Origin: Facklamia miroungae
GTDB taxonomy: Bacteria > Bacillota > Bacilli > Lactobacillales > Aerococcaceae
NCBI RefSeq assembly: GCF_012396555.1
Contig: NZ_JAAXPS010000009.1
Span: 1 to 64,000 of the forward strand
DNA length: 64,000 nt
Reading direction: 5' to 3'
Under the pieces are notes generated by a model, which saw only the letters and a list, made by a program, of their open reading frames with translations, was not told the origin of the DNA and searched no databases. The translations under genes were made by a program, and so were the position numbers. Positions 16,928 to 25,111 of the stretch are shown here, piece after piece; the first letter of the stretch is position 1; the number at the start of each line of letters is the position of its first letter.

Positions 16928-17407
16928 ATGAAACTAAGTGAAAAAATAGACTTAACTGAGGTGAATGAAGTGATAAAAAGCATGCTGATCATTTTATTTT
17001 TAGCAGGTAGTATTCATAATTTTTATGTTTCTAGGAAGAATGATGTCTATATTGCGAAAAAAATGAATTTGATACTGATATTAATTCTGTTCGGTCTTGT
17101 TTCCTTCTATCTTTGCTATCAATTAGATCATACATTGTTAGGTTATATTATCGTCGTTTCAGCAATTATATATTTAACGTCATTTACTTCCACACCCGGA
17201 ATCGGAAAAGATGGAGTTAATGTGATGATGGGAACTACAACACTAATAAAAAATATTAAGTTTAAAGATATTCAGGGTATAGCTTTTAAGGAGACTACTA
17301 ATAAGGACTTTAAAGTTTTAATAAATGCTTTTGGAAGTGAGTACCATCAAATTTATGAAAACAAAAATAAAGTTAAAGTAGTTGAATTATTTAAAAAAGT
17401 TAAATAA
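16928..17407 (+). CDS. Hypothetical membrane protein (up to 159 aa)
   Basis: Three membrane segments (about residues 17-31, 47-64 and 71-86) are followed by a small hydrophilic domain (residues 95-159) rich in lysine, resembling a PH-like tail (VLINAFGSEYHQIYENKNK). I do not recognise the family. The start is uncertain: ATG 16928 has no good ribosome site, and GTG codons at 16961 and 16970 are alternatives. It lies directly behind an MTTEN repeat and is followed by a long two-way terminator. Confidence 0.5.
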   Translation: MKLSEKIDLTEVNEVIKSMLIILFLAGSIHNFYVSRKNDVYIAKKMNLILILILFGLVSFYLCYQLDHTLLGYIIVVSAIIYLTSFTSTPGIGKDGVNVMMGTTTLIKNIKFKDIQGIAFKETTNKDFKVLINAFGSEYHQIYENKNKVKVVELFKKVK

Positions 17408-17433
17408 AATCCATGTTGTAAAAAAGCTTATAT

Positions 17434-17483
17434 AGACATAAAAAAGGACGGTAGAATTAAAATCTATCGTCCTTTTTATGTCT
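17434..17483. terminator. Long bidirectional terminator, GACGRTAG family (copy 2)
   Basis: AGACATAAAAAAGGACGGTAGA-type left arm (17434-17455) pairs along nearly its whole length with 17463-17483, loop ATTAAAA. T-runs on both strands let it serve the plus-strand membrane gene and the converging TetR gene. The inner stem is the same as in copies at 12518, 21855 and 25076. Confidence 0.8.
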
Positions 17484-17550
17484 AAATCTGTTCTATTTTA
17501 CGTCTTTGATGGTTTTAATAGTTAGGGGCTATCATTATTAGGATTAGAGA

Positions 17551-18075
17551 TTAATGTTTAACGATATCTAATATATTGTCAGCTAATTGCTCGGGAGTAT
17601 AGTTTTTACTGTCTTTCGTCCAATTAAAAAGGGTATAAAATAATCCGCCTTCTATGAATTTAAGCTGAAAATAGTTTAGCGAACTTGGAATATTTATTTT
17701 TTCTAAGGCTCGTGTAATATAATTTGAAAAAGGTGCTAATAATAAGTGAGTAAGATCATCTCGGATCAGTAGGAGGGCTTGATCATGATTTTCCTCAAAG
17801 CGGTCAAAAGACATAATAATAAGTTTCTTTAAATCCAATTCTTCCTTGTTGATATTATCAAACATTAAAAGAAAATCTTCAAACATGATGTCATAGTATC
17901 GAAGTATAATATCTTCTTTGCTGTTAAAGTTTCGATAATATGTTAAACGTGAAATACCCGCTTTCTCCGTAATTTCTGTTATGGTAATTTCATGAAATGG
18001 TTTGTTTTTCATCAGCAAAAAGAGTGCTTCAATGATCCAGAGACTGCTTCGTTCTTTTTGTTTATTTTTTTTCAT
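17551..18075 (-). CDS. TetR/AcrR-family regulator
   Basis: A 174-residue repressor-type protein. The N-terminal three-helix DNA-binding domain (residues 10-56) carries TITEITEKAGISRLTYYRNF, typical of TetR; the rest is a helical ligand-binding and dimerisation domain of variable sequence. AGGAGG lies about 11 bases before the ATG. It diverges from the CrtC-like gene across 154 bases, so it probably represses that gene and itself; the ligand is unknown. Confidence 0.85.
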   Translation of the reverse strand: MKKNKQKERSSLWIIEALFLLMKNKPFHEITITEITEKAGISRLTYYRNFNSKEDIILRYYDIMFEDFLLMFDNINKEELDLKKLIIMSFDRFEENHDQALLLIRDDLTHLLLAPFSNYITRALEKINIPSSLNYFQLKFIEGGLFYTLFNWTKDSKNYTPEQLADNILDIVKH

Positions 18076-18229
18076 TCTTACATGTTCCTCCTTAAAATTT
18101 GTAACAGAATGCCTATCAATGTATCTTGATTTATCACAAGTTTCAATGATACACTAAATGTGTAACAAATGCTACATGGTATACAAATGTTTCACTACTT
18201 AAATGCATAAAATAAGGAGGAGAATTCAT
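18076..18229. promoter_or_regulatory. Divergent promoter region with candidate TetR operator sites
   Basis: Contains a repeated TGTAACA (near 18099 and 18160) and an inverted pair TGTATC (18120-18125) and GATACA (18148-18153). One of these may be the binding site of the adjacent TetR regulator; the choice is a guess. Confidence 0.35.
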
Positions 18230-19330
18230 ATGGAAAAGAAACTTGCGGTAAAGTATGGAATTGAACCAAGACATTATGAAAAGGCTGGTAACCGTAAAGA
18301 CGTTATTGCCGAATGGGAAGACGGATTCCGAACAAATGGAGAGGAAAATACTTTTGAGTGGTGGTATTTTGATTCTCATTTAAGCGATGGTACCGGATTG
18401 GTCATCATATTTTATTCTAAGACTGTATTTGACGCTCAAGGGCCATTAAAGCCGATGGTTTCTTTTGAATTAACAACACCAGATGGTAAAAAAATTGAAC
18501 AAGCCGTTTTCGCTCCGGCAGACGAATTTAGCTCCTCTAATGAGACTTGCGATGTACGTGTCGGTGATTGTACGTTTAGAGGTAATCTCAAAGAATATGA
18601 GATTCATTTTGAAAAAGATGATATTGTTGCTGATATTAAGTTAACTGGAAACATCAGAGCGTGGAGACAGGGCAACTCATTTAATTATTTTGGTGATCAA
18701 GAAGAGAAGTATTTTGCATGGTTGCCATCTGTACCTGAAGGAAATGTGGAAGCCGAGATAACGATCGATGGCGTTACAAAGACGCTTACCGGTACCGGCT
18801 ATCATGACCATAATTGGGGCAATGTGAACATGGCAGAACTTATCCATCATTGGTATTGGGGACGTGCCCGAGTAGGAAAATATAATCTGATTACTGCGCA
18901 TACGTATAGCGAAGAGTCATACGGTTATGAGCCACTGATTACTTTTATGCTGGCAGAAAACAATGAGATCATTATTGGCGATGATGACACGTACAAATAT
19001 GTGACTTTTACTAAAGAGGACGAGCATATTGACGAGTATACAGGAAAGCCTGTTGCCAATAAAATTGTTTTTGATTATAACGATGGCAAAAAGCACTACC
19101 GTGTAACTTATGAGAGAAAAAATGATATCGCTAAGCATCGAATGATTGATACACTTACCGGAGAAGCCAAGGAATTTGCTTCATTAGTAGGTTTTGACGG
19201 AGCTTATCTGCGGTTTAACGGTCAAGTGACTGTTGATAAATTGATTGATGGAGAGATTGTAGAAACAGTGACAGAGCCATCTGCCGTATGGGAGTTAATG
19301 TATTTCGGTAAAACGATGACTAATCTATAG
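18230..19330 (+). CDS. CrtC/AttH-type lipocalin-like protein
   Basis: A 366-residue protein of the carotenoid 1,2-hydratase (CrtC)/AttH-like fold, two tandem lipocalin-type barrels. Diagnostic motifs are EWWYFDSHL (residues 43-51) and GYHDHNWG (about 190-197), where polar residues sit in the barrel pocket. CrtC enzymes hydrate lycopene-type carotenoids, but many Firmicutes members have no known substrate and no carotenoid genes occur here. I choose ATG 18230 behind AAGGAGG; an upstream in-frame ATG at 18203 has no ribosome site. Probably controlled by the divergent TetR. Codon use looks less AT-rich than its neighbours, hinting at separate acquisition. Confidence 0.7.
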   Translation: MEKKLAVKYGIEPRHYEKAGNRKDVIAEWEDGFRTNGEENTFEWWYFDSHLSDGTGLVIIFYSKTVFDAQGPLKPMVSFELTTPDGKKIEQAVFAPADEFSSSNETCDVRVGDCTFRGNLKEYEIHFEKDDIVADIKLTGNIRAWRQGNSFNYFGDQEEKYFAWLPSVPEGNVEAEITIDGVTKTLTGTGYHDHNWGNVNMAELIHHWYWGRARVGKYNLITAHTYSEESYGYEPLITFMLAENNEIIIGDDDTYKYVTFTKEDEHIDEYTGKPVANKIVFDYNDGKKHYRVTYERKNDIAKHRMIDTLTGEAKEFASLVGFDGAYLRFNGQVTVDKLIDGEIVETVTEPSAVWELMYFGKTMTNL

Positions 19331-19388
19331 TTTCCCACCTAAATCGATCACAATTTATTTTTATAATTGTCATTTAGTTTAATACCAG

Positions 19389-19436
19389 AGAATTCACTCG
19401 AGAAGCGTCATGCTTTTCCTGTGAATTCTTTTTTTG
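19389..19436 (+). terminator. Rho-independent terminator
   Basis: AGAATTCAC (19389-19397) pairs perfectly with GTGAATTCT (19421-19429), followed by TTTTTT. Confidence 0.85.
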
Positions 19437-19756
19437 AAGATTTTTATAAAGGTTTAATTTATTTGTATTAAAAGTCGTTGTTCGGGCTGTAAATGCGTTT
19501 ATGGTTTTAGATTTGAATAGGGCTTATTTACAACAGGAAGATATATAAATATTAACTGTAATATCGCGATTTTTTAGAAATTTAAATAGATATTTAATAA
19601 ATGACCGAAGTAAAAAGCTATTATTTATCCTTAATCTCCGGAAAACAGCTTAAAATGGATAGATTTTATTTTAAACACCGGTCCCATTTATACACTGTTA
19701 AAGGAATAGAGTAACTAAAAATAGGCTTGATATAATCCTCACTCTCTTTTAAAATT
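19437..19756. other. Intergenic, no gene seen
   Basis: AT-rich, no supported frame; ends at the hsdM-relic promoter. Confidence 0.45.
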
Positions 19757-19759
19757 TTT

Positions 19760-19788
19760 TTGTACAAAAGGTCTTAATAACCTATAAT
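19760..19788 (+). promoter_or_regulatory. Sigma-A promoter before an hsdM relic (copy 2)
   Basis: TTGTAC (19760-19765), 17-base spacer, TATAAT (19783-19788). It is the near-identical partner of the promoter at 12890 and may still drive transcription into the hsdM fragment and the GNAT gene. Confidence 0.6.
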
Positions 19789-19887
19789 GAAAGGGAATAC
19801 AAGCTTTGAAAAACATTTAAATAGTAAATAATTTTTCATTAAAGAGATTACTTCTATATTTAAATAATATTTAGGTAGCTTGTAACT

Positions 19888-20016
19888 ATGAATATGAAGT
19901 ACGAATTGAAAAGAGGAAAGCAATTGATTACTTCAGATGAGATTAAAAGTTGGTTATGGGCGGGAGCCAATGAGCTAAGAGGTTCGATGGATGCTGGGTA
20001 TTCAGCTCTCTATTAG
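19888..20016 (+). pseudogene. N-terminal fragment of hsdM (type I restriction methyltransferase)
   Basis: A 42-codon frame contains LITSDEIKSWLWAGANELRG followed by SMDAG, the very conserved start of HsdM, the DNA-methylating subunit of type I restriction-modification systems (usually about 500 residues). After SMDAG the match stops and a TAG follows within seven codons, so at least 90 percent of the gene is gone. No hsdR or hsdS is seen in the window. A related, more decayed copy lies at 13022-13089. Confidence 0.65.
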
Positions 20017-20053
20017 AGAAACAAAAATTTAAAACAGGGTAGATTTACTTACA

Positions 20054-20482
20054 ATGAATAAAAATATAATTTTCAAAAAATCTAAGATTATAAAAATCTC
20101 GTTAGATAAAAATCAAAACAAACAAATATCCTCTCATGAAAAGATTTGTAAGGGATGCAGTTTAGATAACGTTGTTGCCTATGATATTTTTTATGAAAAC
20201 AATGTAATTGGTTTTGCAATGCTCAGAAAATACGATTCAACTAAATGGTTTTTGTGGAACTATGCTATAGATAAAAATTTCCAGGGTAGAGGTTTAGGAG
20301 AGGAATCCTTACAGGCACTTATTTTATTGATGAAAAGGGAATATGATGCGACAGAGATTTCTACAACTTACCTTTTTGGTAATGATGCAGCTAAAAAACT
20401 ATATACTAAGGTTGGGTTTTATGAGACGGAGGTAATTGAAGAAACGGATTGTCATGAAGTAAATATGTTAATGAAACTATAA
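20054..20482 (+). CDS. GNAT-family N-acetyltransferase
   Basis: A 142-residue protein of the GNAT acetyl-CoA transferase fold. Motif A, which binds the pyrophosphate of acetyl-CoA, reads NFQGRGLGEESL (residues 75-86), and the C-terminal part DAAKKLYTKVGFYETE is the usual motif B region. Style resembles spermine/spermidine or small-molecule acetyltransferases, but the substrate is not deducible. The ribosome site is weak. It follows the hsdM fragment and may be transcribed from the relic promoter at 19760. Confidence 0.8.
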   Translation: MNKNIIFKKSKIIKISLDKNQNKQISSHEKICKGCSLDNVVAYDIFYENNVIGFAMLRKYDSTKWFLWNYAIDKNFQGRGLGEESLQALILLMKREYDATEISTTYLFGNDAAKKLYTKVGFYETEVIEETDCHEVNMLMKL

Positions 20483-20518
20483 AGTATGGGACTTCCGGAT
20501 TAAGCACCTGGTTTTTAT

Positions 20519-20608
20519 GTCATAATTATGACAACGGAAAATAGATACGATGTTAAGTGGGTTTCAGTTCCTTATCAGAAAAGTAAAACATGTAATGGTA
20601 TCAAATAA
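20519..20608 (+). repeat. GTCATAATTATGAC/MTTEN element, copy 3
   Basis: Palindrome at 20519-20532. The internal ATG opens MTTENRYDVKWVSV, then diverges from copies 1 and 2 and stops at 20608. It lies between the GNAT and ASCH genes. Confidence 0.55.
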
Positions 20609-20663
20609 ACTTAATAAGCAAGACTTTGGAATTAATAAATAGAATAAGAAAAGGAAAAATAGA

Positions 20664-21113
20664 ATGAGTGATCTTATAAAAAAGTATTGGAAGAAATTTT
20701 GCGAAGAAAAACAACTTGACGAAGAAACTGAATATGATGCGTGGAGCTTTGGTAATACTAAGCAAATGGCCGACGAATTAGCTGAGCTAGTTAACAAAGG
20801 AATAAAGACGGCGACAACATCTGCATACGAATTGTATGAACAAGATGACCTTCTTCCAGAAGTTGGGGAATTTAACATAATATTAAATGGTTCAGGAGAG
20901 CCTGTATGTATTACGCAAACAAAGGTAGTGTATATCATGCCTTATAATCTCATAAGCCCTGAACATGCATGGCATGAAGGGGAAGGGGATAGAAGTTATA
21001 ATTATTGGAGAAGAGTACATGATCAATTTTTTGAAAGTGGATACAAAGATTTCGGTAAAAAATTTTATGAGCAGGCACCTATGGTTTGTGAAGTTTTTGA
21101 AAAGATATATTAA
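20664..21113 (+). CDS. ASCH-domain protein
   Basis: A 149-residue protein of the ASCH fold, a PUA-like beta-barrel thought to bind RNA; some bacterial members cleave N4-acetylcytidine or act as ribonucleases. Conserved features are AWSFGNTKQMADELAELV (residues 26-43), the KTATTSAYELYE segment, and the C-terminal EGDRSYNYWRRVHDQFF helix. The length is normal for the YqfB-unlike long ASCH group. AAAAGGAAAAA precedes the ATG. It is isolated, directly after MTTEN copy 3. Its cellular role is unknown. Confidence 0.75.
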   Translation: MSDLIKKYWKKFCEEKQLDEETEYDAWSFGNTKQMADELAELVNKGIKTATTSAYELYEQDDLLPEVGEFNIILNGSGEPVCITQTKVVYIMPYNLISPEHAWHEGEGDRSYNYWRRVHDQFFESGYKDFGKKFYEQAPMVCEVFEKIY

Positions 21114-21411
21114 GCATGTTAATAGTAGTTTGTAGATGTAAAAAATTCTCCTGAATTAAGAAAGATAATTATTTATAATAAATAATATAACGGTAAGATC
21201 ATTTTTGTGAGACTCTTTAAATAATTTGACATAAGGATAGATACTGGGGTTCAGAGCTTCTACTAGGAAAGTAAGTAGGAAGTTGCGTTCTTTTTAAAGT
21301 AATGATTGAATGTGAGTATTAATAAAAGGTATATATTAGTATATATAGTAAATGTAAATTTGTAAGAGTAGAATAAAAATAGTTAAGAAAAACACGTATC
21401 TACCTATTGAA
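21114..21411. other. Intergenic, no gene seen
   Basis: AT-rich spacer with repeated TATATA-type runs near 21330-21350. Confidence 0.4.
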
Positions 21412-21537
21412 ATGTTATTTTTAGTGTTAGCATTAACTCTAAGTAGAGTTTCAGGATTTAGTGACTTCGTTACTGGCATATTATATGGGATTTCCATAGG
21501 AGTATTAATAATTGGAATAATAAAAAGTAAAAAGTAG
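21412..21537 (+). pseudogene. Small two-span membrane protein, probably start-less
   Basis: The frame encodes EMLFLVLALTLSRVSGFSDF followed by a second hydrophobic run ending GVLIIGIIKSKK, a small two-helix membrane protein. The frame is open upstream to 21358 (giving KKNTYLPIE before the ATG), which suggests a slightly longer original whose start codon is lost. No ribosome site precedes ATG 21412. Either an eroded gene or a very weakly expressed microprotein of 41 residues. Confidence 0.35.
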
Positions 21538-21854
21538 ATATCAGATTCTAGGGAAAGTACCAGCAAAGTATTAAGATAAGACTTTTTGAAAATTCTTGAA
21601 ATTTAACTTGTGGGGTCGTCTCATAATTAGGATAAGGGCAAATATTAATGAGAGAATCAGGCTTTTAGTGTTTCTATCGAAAAACAAGATATAGATTTGC
21701 CTATTTTTAGAGTGATTTTTGCGAGAATTAATCTGTGAGGTAAAAAAAGTAGAGATAGATTAGAATTTGTAGAGGAGGGAATATGGATTTTAATAGGATG
21801 ATTCCTTTGATATTGATAGAAGTTAAAAGTGTTTAACAATTAAATAAAACAGTC
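21538..21854. other. Intergenic with coding scraps
   Basis: A scrap reading AFSVSIEKQDIDLPIFRVIF lies at about 21660-21735. A 17-codon frame starting at ATG 21783 has a GAGGAGGG ribosome site but no recognisable product. Together they look like an eroded gene. Confidence 0.35.
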
Positions 21855-21907
21855 AAAGACGATAGAAAGAAAACAATTGAAACGGTCAAATTCACTATCG
21901 TCTTCTT
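21855..21907 (+). terminator. Hairpin of the GACGRTAG family (copy 3)
   Basis: AAAGACGATAG (21855-21865) pairs with CTATCGTCTT (21895-21904); loop 29 bases, T-rich after. It follows eroded sequence rather than an intact gene. Confidence 0.55.
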
Positions 21908-21977
21908 AATTTTAAAAAATCATCTACATTCATAAATTTAAAAGTAAAATGTTTCCATATAGTTGATTTGAACCATA

Positions 21978-22017
21978 ATAGTTAACGAAGAATCGCTTGA
22001 TTGTTAACTATGTTAAC
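21978..22017. promoter_or_regulatory. Candidate operator with three GTTAAC sites
   Basis: ATAGTTAAC (21978-21986) and GTTAACTAT (22003-22011) form a perfect inverted repeat with 16 bases between, and a further GTTAAC follows at 22012-22017. It lies 40-80 bases before the ABC operon and may bind the XRE regulator encoded at its end. Confidence 0.45.
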
Positions 22018-22057
22018 TGATAGTCTATTTATAAAGATAGTAAACGGAGGGATAGTA

Positions 22058-22258
22058 ATGGTTTCATTAAAAGAATATTTGCCAATTTTGATACCCATAG
22101 TCGTAATTGAAATATTTCTGCTGGTTTTTGCTTTGAAGAGTTTATTTAAACAAAATAATTTCAAGTTTGGAAATAAGAGTTTTTGGATACTAATAGTAGT
22201 TTTAATTCAAATCATAGGTCCTATTCTTTATTTAATGATTGGAAAGGAAGAAAAATGA
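22058..22258 (+). CDS. PLDc_N-domain membrane protein (YxlE-like)
   Basis: A 66-residue protein with two membrane helices joined by a basic loop: YLPILIPIVVIEIFLLVFAL, then SFWILIVVLIQIIGPILYLM and the ending IGKEEK. This is the PLDc_N pattern seen in B. subtilis YxlE, which accompanies the YxlF-YxlG ABC transporter. I choose ATG 22058 with GGAGG nine bases upstream. The stop codon overlaps the start of the ATPase gene (ATGA), so translation is coupled. It probably tunes or anchors the transporter; its action is not established. Confidence 0.75.
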   Translation: MVSLKEYLPILIPIVVIEIFLLVFALKSLFKQNNFKFGNKSFWILIVVLIQIIGPILYLMIGKEEK

Positions 22259-23169
22259 TAAATGCTATAGAAGTAAATTCTTTAATAAAAACATTTGGAA
22301 ATAACAAAGTGCTAAATGGTCTAAGTTTCAATGTTCTCCAAAACTCTATAACAGGATTTTTAGGAGCAAATGGAGCTGGGAAAACGACAACTATGAATAT
22401 TATCTTAGGTTTTCTAAAAATTGATAGCGGTGAAATAAGAGTTTTTAATGAAAAGGTACAATTTGGAGAAACCTCTACAAATAAGTACATCGGGTACTTA
22501 CCAGATGTTCCTGAGTTTTATGGTTATATGACACCCAGAGAATACTTACAACTATGTGGTCAAATTACTGGATTATCAGAAAGAGAAATAAATGATAGAA
22601 GCGATAAGCTAATTCAGTTAGTGGGGCTAGAAAATGACGATAGAAGAGTTAAAGGATTTTCTAGAGGGATGAAGCAGCGATTAGGAATAGCGCAAGCTTT
22701 ATTAAATCAGCCAAAAATATTGATCTGTGATGAACCTACTTCAGCATTAGATCCAGCTGGAAGAAAAGAAATTCTCAACATAATAAAAAAAATTTCAAGT
22801 CAGACAACGGTTTTATTTTCGACACATATTTTATCTGATGTGGAAGCAATTTGCGATCAAGTTGTAATTTTAAATAAAGGTACAAATGTTTTGAGCGGTG
22901 AAATCCCTAAATTAAAAGAGATAAATAGGCAATCGAATATTGAAATCAATTTTTTCAATTCAAGAGATAAACAGCACTTTTTGAAATCTGAAAAAATATT
23001 TAATAGAACTATAGTTGAAGATAAAAATAAAGTTATTATTGAAAAGATAGACGAAAATGACCGTAAAAAAATTATGGGAGAGCTTTATGCTCTAGAAATC
23101 TTTCCTGAAGAGATGAGAGTTATTGAACCTAGCTTGGAAGATATTTTTTTAGAGGTGACACACGAATGA
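22255..23169 (+). CDS. ABC transporter ATP-binding protein (YxlF-like)
   Basis: A 304-residue ATPase. Walker A is GANGAGKT (residues 37-44), the signature region reads FSRGMKQRLGIAQAL, Walker B is LICDEPTSALDP, and the H-loop is FSTHILSDVE. The C-terminal 80 residues are the extra domain typical of drug or bacteriocin exporters of the DRA/CcmA group. It powers the permease encoded by the next gene, overlapping it by four bases. The start at 22255 overlaps the stop of the YxlE-like gene. Likely an efflux or immunity pump, substrate unknown. Confidence 0.88.
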   Translation: MINAIEVNSLIKTFGNNKVLNGLSFNVLQNSITGFLGANGAGKTTTMNIILGFLKIDSGEIRVFNEKVQFGETSTNKYIGYLPDVPEFYGYMTPREYLQLCGQITGLSEREINDRSDKLIQLVGLENDDRRVKGFSRGMKQRLGIAQALLNQPKILICDEPTSALDPAGRKEILNIIKKISSQTTVLFSTHILSDVEAICDQVVILNKGTNVLSGEIPKLKEINRQSNIEINFFNSRDKQHFLKSEKIFNRTIVEDKNKVIIEKIDENDRKKIMGELYALEIFPEEMRVIEPSLEDIFLEVTHE

Positions 23170-23933
23170 ACATGTGCCTAATTTTTATTAAAAAAGAAAT
23201 GGTAGAATACTACAGAGATAAAAAACTTTTTATAATGTTTATAGTTTTCGCTTTAGTCGGTTTGATTAGTCCTTTAATAGCAAAGTTGACACCAATAATA
23301 TTAGAGTCCGTTTCAACTAATGGAGCAATTATTAAAATACCTACTCCAACGGAGATGGATTCGTGGGCACAGTTTTTTAAAAACATAGGCCAGATGGGAA
23401 TGTTAACACTTATTTTAGTATTTAGTAGTCAAATGAGTCATGAACTGGAAAGAGGCACTTTAATCAATTTATTTTCAAAAGGATTATCACGAAAGGCTGT
23501 GGTAATGGCTAAATTCTTTGTCGGTGTTATAATATGGATGACTTCTTGTATAGTCGCTTTTATTATGACATTCATTTATACAGGATATTTTTTTGATAAT
23601 ACAATAAGATTAGACATACTTCTATTTGCTTTAAGTCTCCCTTTTTTATTCGGAGTTTTACTACTTTCCATCGAACTTTTAGGGGGAATTATTACAGGTT
23701 CAACTATTGGTTCCTTATCTTTTGTGGGAGTAAGTATTCTTCTTCAGTTGTTGTTATCAATAAAAAGTGATTGGGTAACATATTTCCCAATATATTTGGT
23801 GACCAATCCTTTAGATTTATTGAAAGGTACTAGTATTGATGTTTTTCACACTTCTATTTTAATTACGATAATTTTAACGGTTATTCTGATTCCTTCTGCT
23901 GTGATAATAATGAATAATAAACAAATAGTATAG
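23166..23933 (+). CDS. ABC-2 type permease (YxlG-like)
   Basis: A 255-residue protein with six predicted membrane segments, the size of ABC-2 single permeases. The region SQMSHELERGTLINLFSKG (about residues 77-95) is the cytoplasmic coupling segment of the family. It forms the membrane channel with the preceding ATPase, probably as a homodimer. The start ATGA overlaps the ATPase stop. The gene is followed after 11 bases by an XRE regulator gene, completing a four-gene operon. Confidence 0.85.
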   Translation: MNMCLIFIKKEMVEYYRDKKLFIMFIVFALVGLISPLIAKLTPIILESVSTNGAIIKIPTPTEMDSWAQFFKNIGQMGMLTLILVFSSQMSHELERGTLINLFSKGLSRKAVVMAKFFVGVIIWMTSCIVAFIMTFIYTGYFFDNTIRLDILLFALSLPFLFGVLLLSIELLGGIITGSTIGSLSFVGVSILLQLLLSIKSDWVTYFPIYLVTNPLDLLKGTSIDVFHTSILITIILTVILIPSAVIIMNNKQIV

Positions 23934-23944
23934 GAGAAGTTCCT

Positions 23945-25048
23945 ATGACCGAGATTGGTATATCAAAAGTAATTTTAAGAAAAAGAAAAGAAAAAAACAT
24001 AACTCAAGATGAACTAGCTTCCTATCTGATGGTATCAAAGGCAGCTGTTTCAAAATGGGAGACAGGACAAAGTCACCCCGATATCTTATTATTGCCTAAA
24101 ATTGCTTCCTACTTTAATATAACAATTGATGAACTAATAGGGTATGAGCCAAATTTATCTGACAGTCAAATCAGAAAAATTATTTATAATTTAATGGATG
24201 AAATAGCCACTGATTCTTTTGAAAATGTTTTGAAGACTTGTAAAGACCTTGTTAATAAATACTACTCTTGCTTTCCTTTGATTTATTCAATTGGACTGTT
24301 TTTATTAAACCATATTGAATTTTTGGAAGATAGGGATTCTATAAAAGTACACATGGAGTATATTATTCGCTTGTTTGAAAGAGTCAGGAAAGAAACAGAA
24401 GACTTTACTCTAAAAAATATGGCAACAAGTCTTCAATCGGTATGCCTATTACAAATAGGTAAGCCTGACGAAGTGCTGGAACTTTTACCTGAAACAGAGT
24501 GGCTAATTTCAAACGACTCATTAATTATTAGTTCGTATATTCATAAGCAAGAATTTGAGATTGCACAGGAGAAATTACAGATATTTTTATATAAAGAATT
24601 ATTCAATCTGTATAATCTATTAAATCAACAAATGAATACGAATCAATCAAATTGGAAGGAAACAGCAAACAAAATAGAGAGTTTAATAGATCTATTTAAT
24701 ATTAAAGAGTTAAATAAAGGACTTGTTATTACTTATTATCTCTCAGCTTCTAAAAGATATCTAGAAAGTCATGATATTGAAAATGGTTCAAAGTATGCAG
24801 AACGAGTTTTAAATGAATTAATTTTGATGAAAGAAACAGAATTTGTATTAAAGGGAGATGATTATTTTAATCGCATTGATGGTTGGATTGATAAAAATAT
24901 TATTATAGGTAATAAGGCCAATCGAAGTAATAAAATGATTGTACAATCCGTTCTTAATATATTTTGTAATGACAAAATATTTGAAGAAATTAGTAAAAAC
25001 AGGAATGTTAAACATCTAATAAAAAATTTAAAAAAGAAGTGCGAGTGA
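23945..25048 (+). CDS. XRE-family regulator with long helical C-terminal domain
   Basis: A 367-residue protein. Residues 8-62 form an XRE helix-turn-helix (ITQDELASYLMVSKAAVSKW). The remaining 300 residues are helical and TPR-like, a form often found beside ABC exporters in Firmicutes and thought to sense a peptide or small ligand. Ribosome site AGGAG. It closes the yxlEFG-like operon and probably controls it, perhaps through the GTTAAC sites upstream. A GACGRTAG-family terminator follows. Confidence 0.8.
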   Translation: MTEIGISKVILRKRKEKNITQDELASYLMVSKAAVSKWETGQSHPDILLLPKIASYFNITIDELIGYEPNLSDSQIRKIIYNLMDEIATDSFENVLKTCKDLVNKYYSCFPLIYSIGLFLLNHIEFLEDRDSIKVHMEYIIRLFERVRKETEDFTLKNMATSLQSVCLLQIGKPDEVLELLPETEWLISNDSLIISSYIHKQEFEIAQEKLQIFLYKELFNLYNLLNQQMNTNQSNWKETANKIESLIDLFNIKELNKGLVITYYLSASKRYLESHDIENGSKYAERVLNELILMKETEFVLKGDDYFNRIDGWIDKNIIIGNKANRSNKMIVQSVLNIFCNDKIFEEISKNRNVKHLIKNLKKKCE

Positions 25049-25075
25049 ACATATAAGAAAATAAAAAGAGGATTT

Positions 25076-25111
25076 AAGACGATAGAAAGTAAAATTCTAT
25101 CGTCTTTTTTT
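25076..25111 (+). terminator. Terminator of the GACGRTAG family (copy 4)
   Basis: AAGACGATAGAA (25076-25087) pairs perfectly with TTCTATCGTCTT (25095-25106), followed by TTTTT; the best-preserved copy. Confidence 0.85.

Noticed and set aside
18143-18379. Minus-strand frame over the CrtC-like gene start
   Set aside because: It is antisense to a well-supported gene and has no ribosome site or recognisable product.
21336-21566. 76-codon minus-strand frame
   Set aside because: The plus-strand reading gives a more protein-like two-helix sequence; no ribosome site on the minus strand.
22183-22254. Longer start for the ABC ATPase gene
   Set aside because: The extra 24 residues overlap the YxlE-like frame and lack a ribosome site; ATG 22255 gives the normal N-terminus.
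12518-25111. CRISPR array made of the GACGRTAG hairpins
   Set aside because: The copies are thousands of bases apart, act as terminators and have no regular spacers.
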